DNA of 64,000 nucleotides from Nautilus pompilius (GCA_018389105.1 JACATO010002453.1:111067-175066), one strand, 5' to 3'. Shown: positions 49,046-60,599, numbered from the stretch's first letter. Numbers and translations: made by a program. Notes: generated from the letters alone by a model not told the origin.

Positions 49046-51038
49046 AGCAGCGATATTCAAATAATTTTACATTACCAGGAACGAGTGTACACTTGAACAA
49101 AATGTACTTAATGGGTAAAAAAAAAACAAATAGTTTAGAAACAGTTAGGTTAGTAAATATTTAATGCTAATATGTATGCAATTATGTGCATTGATAAATA
49201 GATTATACGCATGAAATATGAGATATTAAATGATTGGTTCACACTTCTGACTGGCAGTATATGTTTATATTTTTTGGTAAACTTGTGGATTGGAAACAGA
49301 CATCGGTTAAGGGAAAACAATCTTAATTTCTCATGGTGCTTGCTTTTTATTTAGTAACAAGTGGCATGTGGTCCGTTTTCATGCAACCGGAAGGCGTGAC
49401 AACGTTGCGTACCTTTCTTCGCTAAAATGAAAGTTGGCCACGAGTAACATTTTTTTCACCTAAAAATTTGCGTCTGAACTTTCCGAAATGAAGTGTATGC
49501 TTGCCGATACTTTCAGACCCGACAACCCAAGTTACTGTTGCTAGCGCTTGGTCACGGGAGACAACTCTTGCTGCCAATATTTCATGGTTGCGATATAACG
49601 TGGGGAGGTGTCCCCTTGCTTCGTAAAAAAAAAAATAGGTATTTGAATATAACAAAGTCGCACCTCTTGCGGGGTAGAAAGGAAACGGAGAAGACCCATT
49701 CATGCCAGACTTTATTTACTACGCAAATATTCCGATGCAATTTATATTCTCCCTTTAAATTTCCTGTTTTCATTGAAATGTTTTTAGAGGAGAATGAGAA
49801 GGGGAAATAGGGGGATAAACAGGTTGTTTACTTTTACTGCCTGGTGTGTCTTACACACCAGGCAGGCTCCAAAGAATTCCTTCTTTAAGTGGTGCAGATG
49901 AGAGCGCGTCCCGAGGAGGTGGTTTTTAACCCTGTTCCTCCCGGAGTCCGCTCGTCAGACGCCCAGGCTGGACGGGGAACCGACCAAAGTCTTCGCTTCA
50001 CTTGTTTTAATCTGCGATTTATTGACTACTAATTTTCATTAAGCTCTCGCGAAAGCACGAATATGGTCAGGTTGGAAGCAGGGGGAAAGACGTGACGGAA
50101 GCCGATACGCTTTACCACGGGTGACCGTTTTTCAAACGGCGAAGATAAAAAGAGATTGCGGATCTGTGTTCGTTCCATCCTCTCCCGACGCGGAGTCTTG
50201 GCCTCGCCTCGGTAGCCGGCCCGAGTCTACGTCAGTAACGTGACCAGCCGCTGGAGAGACGCGATGCCCTTTCCGCTATTCTGCTCTGCAACGTCACGTG
50301 TAGAATTTTCGACGACCATGCGTCTAAATTTACGTTCGATGCCACAGCTTCGGAACCAATGAATCTTTTACTTCGGTTGGTGAAATCCCTTAGAAGCGTT
50401 TCCGTAAAAAGAATGGCTTACAAAATCTTTCGCAGTTATTAAAGTATAGCCATTTATAGAGGAAAAGAATAAATTGTGGAGATACTGAGCAGCCGTTTTA
50501 AATTCAAAATTAAATAAAGAAGAAATTGCTTGTTTGGGTTTCCTCTCGTGGACCAGTCTGCTCTGTCCGTTACCGACGGCTTCACCCTGCTTTAGTGAAC
50601 ACACAAGACTGGTAAAAACTCTCATTGGGGAGGCTTACCAACTGTAAGTCAATCGTTAGGTTGTGGGTTTCGGTTAGTTGTTTACTAGTTTGACCATAAA
50701 AGAAATACAAAGCACTATTTTCAATATTGTTTTCTTCGTTCTTTCTCTGTTGATCAGTTTTCTCCTTTTCGTTTTGTTAAGTATCCTTTCAGTCCTCTCT
50801 CTTTTGTTTGAAACCGCATGACTATCTTATTGCTAAGATTACCAATCGCCAACCATCAAAACCATATTATTAACTAAGAATCATCACATCAACGGAGTCA
50901 GCCATCTTGTGTGTCGAAATTCTTTGGAAAAAAAGAAAGTTGAGAAGGCATTGACGACAAATCACGCGAACGCTATACTGCGCACCGTCTTGCACAATTA
51001 TGATGCACAATCGAACAGCTTTGTCGTCTTCTTTACAG
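49046..51038. other. Gene-free stretch with possible promoter features
   Basis: 50200-50300 is GC-richer with ACGTCA/ACGTGA half-sites. GCCATCTTG at about 50900-50908 (minus-strand CAAGATGGC) matches the YY1-type motif found in many animal promoters. These sit upstream of the candidate exon at 51039. No open frame is convincing. Confidence 0.4.
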
Positions 51039-51145
51039 GAGAACTATGGCGTCGATCAAGCACGTTCTGAAAATACAGGAGACTTTTAGTTGTGGGAAAT
51101 TACGCCACATATGTTCGCACCAGTTATCTACAATCCCCAATGTTG
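51039..51145 (+). CDS. Candidate first coding exon, product unknown
   Basis: Flanked by a good acceptor (TTTGTCGTCTTCTTTACAG ending at 51038) and a strong donor (TTG|GTAAGT at 51145/51146). The ATG at 51046 opens MASIKHVLKIQETFSCGKLR, then HICSHQLSTIPNV to the donor. The peptide is basic, lacks acidic residues apart from one Glu, and has amphipathic character, as in a mitochondrial presequence. That reading is an inference. The downstream exon was not identified. The open frame continuing to 51327 would be intron read-through. Confidence 0.35.
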
Positions 51146-51418
51146 GTAAGTGGACAGTTAATGCACACATTAAGGCAGACAACAGTCTGTTAAATGTCCA
51201 TATTAATAATCTAGGATTATATGACTTTTACGAACTTCCATTTGGAAACTTTTCCATTAAACTTTATACTAACCCGAGCAAATTCTTGAAACGAAATATT
51301 TTTGTCGGGGGGAGGGGTTTGGTTTAGTTATATTTTACTTTCGCTTTGTATCACACGGGTTAACGGTTCTTTCTAAACCCTCTCGGAAATTCCATGTCCT
51401 GAGTATCGAGGTCTACGG
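51146..51418. other. Spacer between candidate exon and SINE
   Basis: Nothing recognised. Confidence 0.4.
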
Positions 51419-51430
51419 ACATCTGGCAGC
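51419..51430. repeat. Left target-site duplication of SINE
   Basis: ACATCTGGCAGC, identical to 51713-51724, defines the left border of the inserted SINE. Confidence 0.9.
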
Positions 51431-51493
51431 GCCGGCCCGGTGGGGCAGGTGGTAGCGGGTTAGCTCCGTAAGGGGACCGTTGCTCCTGTACCG

Positions 51494-51504
51494 GGTTCGA
51501 TCCC
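51494..51504 (+). promoter_or_regulatory. Pol III B box of the SINE
   Basis: GGTTCGATCCC matches the B-box consensus (GGTTCGANNCC) exactly. It lies about 40-50 bp downstream of the A-box-like segment in the tRNA-like head. Confidence 0.75.
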
Positions 51505-51516
51505 AGGTTGGGGTCG

Positions 51517-51573
51517 GAGGAGAGTTGTCGCTGATGATCGCCATAGCGTGAAACAGCTGTACGACATCTCCTT
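51517..51573 (+). ncRNA. Type I hammerhead ribozyme motif within the SINE
   Basis: All conserved core positions are present in order. CUGAUGA lies at 51531-51537. Stem II is 51539-51541 paired with 51546-51548 around a CAUA loop. GAAA lies at 51550-51553. The short stem III is C-A-G/C-U-G (51554-51559), then U-A (51560-51561), which fits the N-U-H cleavage triplet as GUA. Stem I is 51526-51530 (UGUCG) with 51562-51566 (CGACA), then a two-base U-G bulge, then 51518-51523 (AGGAGA) with 51567-51572 (UCUCCU) plus a G-U pair. Predicted cleavage is between 51561 and 51562. Weak points are a U-U apposition at the base of stem II (51538/51549) and a self-complementary, loop-less stem III that could work only poorly as a monomer. 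Short stem III is a known trait of animal type I hammerheads, which can act as dimers. Confidence 0.8.
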
Positions 51574-51712
51574 GGTGTCCGTCTTGAGAGAGACCTCCCG
51601 GGTCCTTGGGTCCCACGGTGTCGGGGGACCGGGCCGTTTGTCGGCTCGACGAACATCTCTCAGTTACGAGGAGGACTCGGCATTTGGGCGTCCAACTCGC
51701 TTAACAACAACA

Positions 51713-51724
51713 ACATCTGGCAGC
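51713..51724. repeat. Right target-site duplication of SINE
   Basis: ACATCTGGCAGC, identical to 51419-51430. Confidence 0.9.
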
Positions 51725-54700
51725 AGAGAGCCGGAAGGAAGTGGGTGTGAATCAGCAAGTAGTTGCCTAGGTATGGTTGAGGGGCTCTCGAGCGGGTGGT
51801 TATGGTGCCAGCCAATCAACAAACACTTAACCGCGGAACTCCATCACATGTACCCGGAAATAACTATACTAGAACATTTTTTCTTTTTTTTTTGTTAGAT
51901 GTGGGAGGAAATCGGAATGGCTGGAGAAGCTACGCGGCCCAACAGTTGCGGATAGGTGGAGGGTGTCTCGTATTGGGGTTTCCGAGTAAGGTTAGCAAAA
52001 GGATAAATGGTAATAACCGAGAAAGAAAATCTAATGCAAATACCCGTCCACCATTTTAGTGGATAATGAAATACTGTAAAATAAAAGTTAACGGAATTTA
52101 AACGTCTTTTAATTTTATGCTAATTGAGTCTGATAAAAACTTTCGAGCGTTTAAATTTAAAATCCGGGTTTTAAAATAATGCCAGCAACAGAGGGTGGGG
52201 CGGGGGGGGGTGTTAGAAATACACCAAAAAAATTAACCAAATCGCAAATGCGAAATATTTCGCGAGATAAGTGATTTTCAAACTAACAGGTAAACGTCAC
52301 AGAGTCACGAGTTATCTGTAAGGTGTCAGGAAATGGAAGTATTAGGGAGCCGACGATGTTTTCTTTGACTAACGGAATGGATCTGTGTCGAAAACGCGGG
52401 CTTGGAATTCCCTGCCCTGTTAGCCGGTGACAAATGCCCTGGTAATTTAAAATCGCCGTCTACACATTTCCTGTCGGAAAGCGAGAAACATGACAGCGAA
52501 AGGGGAAAACAGGGATGGCAAACCTGCTGGCGAAGAGGAGGAGGAGATTTGTTTTTTTCTCTTTCTCACTCTCACTTTTCGCTTGCTAGCGATTCTGGAT
52601 TTTTTTATTGTTGTTTTTTTGTTTTTTACTTCAGCGTTTTTGGTTGCATTCTTCTTGCGATGTAAAGTAATTTTTAAAAAAAAAAAAAATAATTTAGAGC
52701 TTTATTTTCTCCCGCATCAGAGCATCCCCCCCCCTCCCAACATCAAAAAGGTTGGAAAAATTGGCAATCCATAGCCGTCACGCTTAGAAACTGGAAAAAG
52801 AATACTACGGGCTAGCGAGTTGCTTCCCGATCCATGAGCGATCTGCTCAAACGGCAGGGAGACACGAGGCTGCTCGTTCCGATCCGTCTCGCTGAGGACA
52901 TTTCTCTGTACAGAGATGACCATCGAGCGCGCCTTTAATCTACGCCGGTTTCTCGTGTCGTCACCAGCCAGAGAAAAGAGGCGAAGTTTAAATTGCCAGC
53001 TCAAAACCTTTCTCGGAAAATTTTCTCTTAAAATCGAAAGATGATTTTTCTTTGAGGTTGGATCTTCCGTTTGATGCAATCGAAGCAGGTTAATGATTTG
53101 CTCAAAACGGGTGTTTATAAAACGTGTTTTCTGTATCCATTCATTCATCATCATGAAAAATTAAAATTACGATATCCTTCTTTCACCGACGCGGGTCGGC
53201 CATATTAGATAATTTATGTACCACGCACCTGCGAAAATTCAATCACTGTCTACCCGGCATTGACGGTTGCTCTGGTGAGTGTTTTATAAATATAGTTAGG
53301 GAGTGGGGTCAGCGCCAGGTCCTGACGTGGACCTTACTGGGGCAAATATAACGGTATTACGGACCAATAATAAAAGAGATCACTGAACAATGGAGCCGTA
53401 CATTATGGAAAGGATATTCCACTCTACATCTCCACAGTAAATACAGAGGAGTTGAAAAACTGCACCAAGTTAAAAATGGTTACACATCGGTTACCGGTAA
53501 TCAACCATTATGCATGTCAAAACCCCACCATTTCTGCCACTACTATTGATTCTGCGAGAAATATCAGCATAGTGTTTTGGTGCCGTGTGTTGTTACATCT
53601 TTAAAATTTTTTACTCTCCTCCTATGGCGAGAACATCTTCGAATCCAAGCAATTGCTCACCAGCTTTCTGGTCGATTATGCTTTATTAACTGTAGTATGG
53701 GCTGTATTAGTGCTTAGTGTAATAGGTAGCTAGCTGGATATAAAGCCCTCTTTGATTTATGCTTACCTAGAAATTTAAAGAGAATGATAGCTTAATGGTC
53801 AGTCCTTCTAGACTGTTTATCCGTGCAATTTTAAACTGTTAGCAGATATCTACAAAGTACATTTCCTGGTGTAGTTTAAATAGTAACCATTTGAGTGGAT
53901 GTAATCGTATATTCTATGAAAAATACGAATGACGGAAGTATGATTTTCTGTATAAAAGAGAGTGGATAATCTTGCACTTGGAGCACACATTCTAAATAGC
54001 AGATATTATATTGGTATAAGAATGTAGTAAAACTTGTTTTCCCTGGAGAAATGTATCCTGTTAGGATCGTAAAAATGACCGATCGGATCATAGTATCCAC
54101 CATCTAGGCTGGCAAAAAGTCTTGGCAGGCCGAATACTCAGACAGTCTGGCACAAGAATGGCACGAGGCCATACGCCATGGGATTCCACGTCCTATGGTC
54201 GACACGAGTAATCAATTATTTAACGTAATTGACCCCATTAGAGTCTGCTGTATCGTTGACGTCCCGAGGAGCTGGAGACCTGAGCAGGAACAGAAAAGCT
54301 TCCGGTGGAAGATGCCAAACGTTTACATTCAGACACCTAGGTTCTCCTGCGGATGCCTTACAACCTGAATCTTGTTTCCACGTGGCGCCACCTACTGACC
54401 AGTATGGTTGTCGAAGAGATGGCTAATAAATTTGTTATCGTGCAAGTATTTGGGCTAAATAGGAAAACAGGCAATTAAAAAAGATTTTTTGAAATAAAAT
54501 GCGAAGGAACTATTTCTAAGGAAAAGTAACATTCGCAAGAGTTTTTCAGTGAAAGCGTAAAATTACGCAAATAATACAGATAAACTGAGCAAACGCTCAA
54601 ATCAGAGCTATTAGCACGAACCGAACAGCCCAGCATCACGAATAGAAGTAGTTGGATACCTTAACAAAGACCTCTCAGTATGTTCTGCACGTTATTTTGG

Positions 54701-55720
54701 CAGAAAACCCTTTTGTGAGGTAAAGCAGACAATAACGCAGCTGTATCCGACACGAGGCTAAACGAAGTGGAGAAGGTGACACTTTCCAATAAAAGGAAAT
54801 AAGTTAGGATAGAGGAAATAATCAAAAAATCGCTTCTAAAGTAATTCCTACTGAAGTTTTAGAGATGCAAGAGGAAGAATGAAACTATCGCACAGCACGG
54901 ATTTTAGCGAAGATCGGATTAATTACACGGCAACATTAAAGACAAACACGTCCAAAATCTGAGTATCTTTGCTCATTATGCCATTGTTTGAACTATCACC
55001 GAAATATACGGTACACAGGAGTAAATCACAGATGTTCCGGATCTGTCTCCATATCGCGCTAACCGGTCAACCGTTCTCCAGACGAACAAACACCGCGGCT
55101 CCATTGCTCAGACTTTGGTTTGTGCCCAGTTTTGGGGTTTGTAGTTATTTCTTTACTTTGATTTTATATTTCATTAATATATTCTAAACACACAAAGTAA
55201 ACGGCATTTAACTACACTACAGTCAAAAGTATGAAAAACAGTTTAATTTATCAGGCTGCGGATCTTTGTGAATTATTTCATAAAAAAAAGAAATAACAAC
55301 ACATTATACTTTTTGATTTCTTAAAAATAAAATAAAGGAATGTATTTTTATACGGCTGACTACATTTCGTTTTCTGAGGAAAACGAGCAAATCGTATCTC
55401 ACACTATTATTTACTATTTTTATAACCGTTTCCCTGAAAAGACCCAGTGTTGCGAAAGACATTTTAGAATCAGGACACGGGAGTCGTGTTGCATGTTCGT
55501 AAACACCTGCACACGGTGCTGGCATGGAGGGCAGAGCCATCTGGCGTAGATGGTTTTCAACGGACATTGTTCTTGTCTTCCGGATGATAAGTTCGGTCAG
55601 GTGTAGCGTTTACCCGCCGCTTAATCAAATAGACTTTGCTCGACTTGAAACAGCGCCGAAAATTCTTCTAGTCGGCGTCTTCCTGTTTGAATAATGTGGC
55701 AGGTCGAGTGTAGACTATGC
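51725..55720. other. Gene-free stretch of about 4 kb
   Basis: The minus-strand frame at 52717-53154 (145 codons; starts MMMNEWIQKTRFINTRFEQI) is the longest non-repetitive open frame not tied to a known family. Its composition is protein-like, but its length is within chance expectation and no motif was recognised. 53350-53750 has short open segments without a nameable family. Nothing else was seen. Confidence 0.45.
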
Positions 55721-55723
55721 TCC

Positions 55724-55776
<53 letters not shown>

Positions 55777-55800
55777 ATACTCTCTCCTCTCTCTCTCTCA

Positions 55801-55832
<32 letters not shown>

Positions 55833-56354
55833 CATTTCTCTCTTTCTCTCTCTTAATCTCTCTGTTCATCTCTTTATTCGTCTCTCTCTCTATCTCTCGC
55901 TCTCTCATCATCTCTCTCTCGCTCTCTCTCCTCATAGCTCTCTCCTCTCTCTCATCTCTCTCTCCCTCCATCTCTCTCTCATCTCTCCTATCTCTCTCTC
56001 ATCTCTCTCTCTCTCCCTCTCATCTCATCTCTTCTATCTCTCTCGCTCTCTCTCTCTCTCTCTCATCATCTCTCTCACTCTCTCTCTCTCTCTCTCTTCA
56101 TCTCTCTCTCTCTCATTCTCTCTCTCTTCATCTCTCTCTCTCATCTCTCTCTCTCATCTCCTCTCTCTCTCCTCATCTCTCTCTTCATCTCTCCATCAGA
56201 TCTCTCTCTCTCTCTCTCTCTCTATCTTCACCATTTCTCGCTCTCACTCTCTCTCATCATCATCTCTCTCTCTATCTCTCTCTCTCTCTCTCATCTCCTC
56301 CTCTCTCCATCTCTCTCTCCATCATCTCTTTCTCTCCCTCCCCCCTTTCTCTCT
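55721..56354. repeat. Long (CT)n-rich tract
   Basis: About 630 bp of CT with CATCT, TTCATCT, CGCTCT and CCATCT interruptions. Two long Ser-Leu open frames (220 and 244 codons) arise from it and are artefacts. No TGACGTCA is present. Confidence 0.96.
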
Positions 56355-58684
56355 AGTAATTAGCAGAATAGCCATGCTGGCAAGTACAATCGGTGCAAAA
56401 GCGAAAAAGAAAGGCGTCTTATCGTTGAATTGTAACCGATCAAACGAGTAGTTATCGGCGGACGTGCAATTCTAACGTAACATCGGAGGGATATGTCCGT
56501 CCTGCTCAACGGGTAGAAGTGGTTACCTGTCGCTTTGTTCTTGGCCGTTATTAACCTGGACGATCCGCCGTAGATCAGCGGTTAATTGTAGCTGATGCTC
56601 GCGTAGGCGAGATGCGAAAGCAAAGACGAAATGGACATAAAAATTACATTGTTCTCGGAGATCGCCATAAGACAGACATCGCCAAAACCCCCAGCGAGGG
56701 ATCCTCATTTGGAATTTGAAGAAAAACACTTTATATGAAAGGAAAGGAGCAAGGAAACGGGCAGCGGGCGGGTGGTGGACAGGCGAGAAAGACTTCACTT
56801 TTGAACATCTAAATATGGACGAATCTCCTCGAGCGACCGCCGCCTTACGTAGTCTCCACGTAGTAGTTGTTGTACTGTGGAGTCACATTTCCTGGCAGAC
56901 AGGCGTTTGAGACAATTGCCAAATTACCGAAAGCTATCTAAGGTGTCGGAATAGTGCTGAAGAAACCGAGATTTAAAATGACATTATAACAGTAACCACT
57001 TACCTAGCCCCCTTACAGAGGGCCTGGGATAAAGTGTCCCTGCCCTGTAGCCTGCGGAGAAAAGCGGACAGGAAATTTCTATCTAAAGAGCGATTCTAGC
57101 CTACCCGCCGACCGACCCCTTCCAGGGCACCACACCACCCACACCTGTCACTTCCTAGTATCATCTTCCTTCCGGTGCTCTCAAATAATTTCTACGTTAA
57201 CGCAATGAATGTCAGCTTTTGCAGTCTTCTTCTAGCCAGTGCCATCAAGAGATAACGGTTAAATTTATTCTGCTTTATCAGAGTTCATTAAAACGTTCTT
57301 CATTATTGTTCGTGACGCGAGATTTGGATGGCTATTCTATTCCTTTGGTTCCGTGTTTAACATATAACGCACTTGTTTTACTTCGTTGATTTGCATCTGG
57401 ACAGTTGTTTAATAGTAAGATGAAGATGCAATGGTAAACTAATCCATAAACCAAGGGCTGCGTGTGTTAAACTTTGGCTAATGCGTGATCGTTAATAAGT
57501 AATATAGTTAGGATTTTGGATAATCCATATTGGCATAGGCAGCGTAGGACTTGTAGTAGGGTAAAAACGGGAGCTGTGCTCGATAGAACTCTTGTAGAAA
57601 TTCTTTAGTTATCTGAAGACGAAAATTATTAAATAATTCCAACTAGGCTGTATAAGTATTTTTGTCGATAGACATTTTCTTTTGAGGTTGAACTCATGTG
57701 AGAAACAGGGACTGGGGTAATTATTAAAAGTACATAAAGGGGGAAAAATAATTCTGAAATTAGAATAATCCTGTTTTGTGGGTAGGCTACGATATATTTT
57801 GGTTATTATCTGCTCTCTTCTCGTAATGGTGGCGCGGTTCCATAATTGGTCGGATCAGCAGCCTCCATAGGACCGGTACGCGCCGGGTGAGGTCGCTGCG
57901 TTCGCAAGTCCTTTTCCAAGATTCCTCTGAGGCTGTACGCTAGACGCAATCGAAGATTCTTCTTCTCTCCGTAGTGGAAGAAAAGGGAACAGGAAAAGGA
58001 AAATGACGGAAGAAATACGAAATCAAAGAGAATTAGTTTCAGGTCCGACCGCTCCGCACGCCACCTGGCGGATGGAATGGCGCAGCATGACGCGCCATCA
58101 GCAAGACTCTGGCTGGTGACCAATTCCTAGCACGCGAACCTAAAATAGAAAAAAATAACAAAAGCAACAAGAAATAAAATCATCAAAACTAAGGAGAGGA
58201 ACAGACGGCCGCTGATGTAGAGATCTACACACACACACACACCCCCTCGTGAGAAGGGATTTATTTTAAAAAGAAACAAACCTGCTGCATATACTTTTAC
58301 CTTTACCTGTAGCTAGCCGTCGAAATGGCAACGTTCCAGCTTCATCTCGCGGCTCCTTTTTCCTGAGGTATCAACTGTCGGTTGTCGGTTTTCGTCAGCT
58401 CCATTCGCTGCTGCGTAAAAGAAGAGAATTAGAAAAGAGAGAAGCGCTTTCGTTCGTCTCGCTTCTCTGTTGTTGGGTTATCGTCTTACGCACTAAATCC
58501 AGTATCGCTGGACATCACCAGTGCGTGGCGACTCTCTAAGAGAACTCTTCGGTTTTAGATGTGGGAGCAAACCAGAAGGGGCTCGCGCTGGTAAAGAAGA
58601 GACAAGTCATTCCCAGAAACACTCCGGCAAGGGGGGGGGCCCACGCCTTTCAAACTGAGGCTTCCCCACGCATTAAAGCCGCGC
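56355..58684. other. Gene-free stretch
   Basis: An AC run lies at about 58228-58243. GC-richer patches (about 57000-57130 and 57830-57910) contain no recognisable coding motif. Confidence 0.5.
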
Positions 58685-58720
58685 TATATAAGGGGCAGCT
58701 GGTGCTTTCATGTTTGGTCC
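58640..58720 (+). promoter_or_regulatory. Candidate TATA promoter
   Basis: A good TATA box (CTATATAAGG, about 58684-58693) lies in a GC-rich context (GCATTAAAGCCGCG just upstream), with possible start sites near 58715-58720. The open frame across it has no homology that I recognise. This is a low-weight suggestion. Confidence 0.22.
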
Positions 58721-58930
58721 GACTGCACAAAAGTCAGCGCGATCAGAAACAAAGTAAAGGACACGTAATTTATCCAGTCTCAGTTGTCACTCTTACGTTT
58801 GACGTACTACGCCGTTACTAATTTCCTCATGACTATTAACTCTATTGTATACATATAAAAAGGTTACTTGCAATGACCATGTAGTTTGTTTCTCTACGGG
58901 TGAATAATTTCCTCATTGTTATGTGTGTGT

Positions 58931-59108
58931 GAGAGAGAGAGAGAGAGGTGACGTCAGTATAGAGAGGGGGAGAGAGATAGAGAGAGAGAGGTGACGTCAT
59001 TACAGAGAGACGACGTCAGTATAGAGAGATGGAGAGAGAGAGAGAGAGAGAGAGAGGTGACGTCATTACAGAGAGACGACGTCAGTATAGAGAGATGGAG
59101 AGAGAGAG

Positions 59109-59144
<36 letters not shown>

Positions 59145-59148
59145 AGAT
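58931..59148. repeat. GA minisatellite with TGACGTCA cores
   Basis: Units of GGTGACGTCATTACAGAGAG, then ACGACGTCAGTATAGAGAGA, then TGG(AG)n occur twice, about 66 bp apart. A partial unit (GGTGACGTCAGTATAGAG) lies at the left edge. There are three perfect TGACGTCA and two CGACGTCA sites. It is closely related to 19531-19735 (TTACAGAGAGACGACGTCAG in both), although the flanks are unrelated. Confidence 0.93.
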
Positions 59149-60230
59149 TACATGGGGAATAATTGAGGAATATATATCCTGTGATATCAAAGTTTTTACG
59201 TGATATGTTTTTTCTTTTAAATTTTAATAATGGACAAGTATTTGTAAGTGCATTCACCGTGACTTCCGATACCTGTTGGCGCTTGTTTTAAGCCAGGGTT
59301 CTTGGTATAGTCCGCTCATCTCTCTATATAATGCAGGGTACATTTACGATCCAAGCCAGGTGTACTCTGCGGCATCAGGCCCCTAGTTAGACAAACCTAT
59401 TACTTATTATGGTACGGTGATGTACGGTGGGGGGGGGACGGGGCGGACGTCTTCAGAATTACGTCCTGTTTATTACCCCCTGGCTGTGCAAGCGAACTAG
59501 CCAATTTTGCATACATTTTCCCAAAATTGTTAACGGGCTGGATCAGAGGATTGATATTGTTTGAATATGTGCATGCATGTTTTAGTTTACACTCAGGCCA
59601 AATGCTGCGCTACGTAAAGGTACTTCATGTACTACTGTATCCTACAATACTGACACAGAGCTAAACAGTATAAAAAGGGGGGTCCAACGTCTTTATCCGA
59701 GGCTACCACAGTAATACGTCGGGCCCTGTTCGCGATCGGAAACGTAGCAACCTTTTGACGAACTTTCGCCAAACGTTCTTTTACTCGCCTCCTCTGAAGA
59801 CAGGACTAAGTCATCAGATCAAAGTCCTCGACAAGATACTCAACGTTTTCTCTCGTACACCTCGTCAGCAGCAGCAAAGATAAACAGGACGGCTGGGGCT
59901 GGTCTCTCTGTACGGCCCAGTAGGTAAACCAGTCGTGAAACTCAAGGATGACGCCTAGGCTCTTTGACTCCCCTGACACCTAAATGACGTACGCGGAGCT
60001 CTGCTGGCGGCGTAGACCAATCGGCATTTGGCGGTCGGTATCACCTGCCTGCGCAGACATTTGAAGAGACAGCAGGGCAGGTGTACACGACCTTAAATAG
60101 TTCACTGGCGGGGCCTCGAACGCGAGCGGTCATCTATCATAAACGTGTTCTGCTTCGTGAGCGAGCGTCGTGGAAGCAGATTTATGGATTTATCAATATT
60201 CTATCAATACAGAGGAAGCTGTAACTTACA
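59149..60230. other. Gene-free stretch
   Basis: G run at about 59429-59437. No supportable gene. Confidence 0.55.
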
Positions 60231-60233
60231 TCT

Positions 60234-60285
<52 letters not shown>

Positions 60286-60384
60286 TCTCTCTCTCTCACT
60301 TCTCTCTCTCTCTCCATCTCTCCATCTCTCTCTCTCTCTCCCTCTCTCCATCTCTCTCTCTCTCTCTCCTCTCCTCTCCTCTCC
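60231..60384. repeat. (CT)n microsatellite
   Basis: CT tract with CACT, CCATCT and CTCCTCTC interruptions. Ser-Leu and Arg-Glu open frames here are artefacts. Confidence 0.95.
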
Positions 60385-60599
60385 CACAAGAGACTGTAAC
60401 ATCGCGATAAATATTCAAAACGGCGGATTCTTTATCGCCAACCGCTCCACAGTCCGCTGATGCATCACAGATCCCTTTGGCGTAGAAATATCCACAGACA
60501 TAACAAAAAAAGCGAGGAATACCAATTAGAATGAAACAGTAGAACGATTTTTAAATTAATTTTCAATTCTAATTTCAGTCCAGGTTGACAAATGAAGCC

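Larger units (their letters stand above)
51431..51712 (+). mobile_element. tRNA-headed SINE carrying a hammerhead ribozyme motif
   Basis: A 282-bp insertion bounded by perfect 12-bp direct repeats (51419-51430 and 51713-51724) and ending in TTAACAACAACA, an AAC-type tail. The 5' part is tRNA-like: an A-box-like GGTGGGGCAGGTGGTAGCGG near 51439-51458 and a consensus B box GGTTCGATCCC at about 51494-51504. It is followed by a hammerhead ribozyme motif (51517-51573) and a body of about 140 bp of unknown origin. The intact duplications suggest a fairly recent insertion. It encodes no protein and would depend on LINE enzymes and Pol III transcription. The open frames on both strands across it are incidental. 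Confidence 0.88.

Noticed and set aside
51360-51656. Minus-strand 98-codon frame, and plus-strand frame 51548-51898
   Set aside because: Both lie across the SINE, whose non-coding structure (tRNA head, ribozyme motif, tail) explains the sequence better.
51431-51712. Retrozyme (tandem hammerhead element) rather than SINE
   Set aside because: Only one ribozyme copy is present, and the insertion borders lie at the tRNA-like head and AAC tail, not at ribozyme cleavage sites. The element is therefore called a SINE, though the two classes may be related.
55694-56451. Very long Ser-Leu open frames (220 and 244 codons), and similar ones at 12116-12715, 29076-29429, 38344-39256 and 60145-60399
   Set aside because: They are translations of CT/GA simple repeats in frames that cannot contain stops, so length is not evidence of coding.
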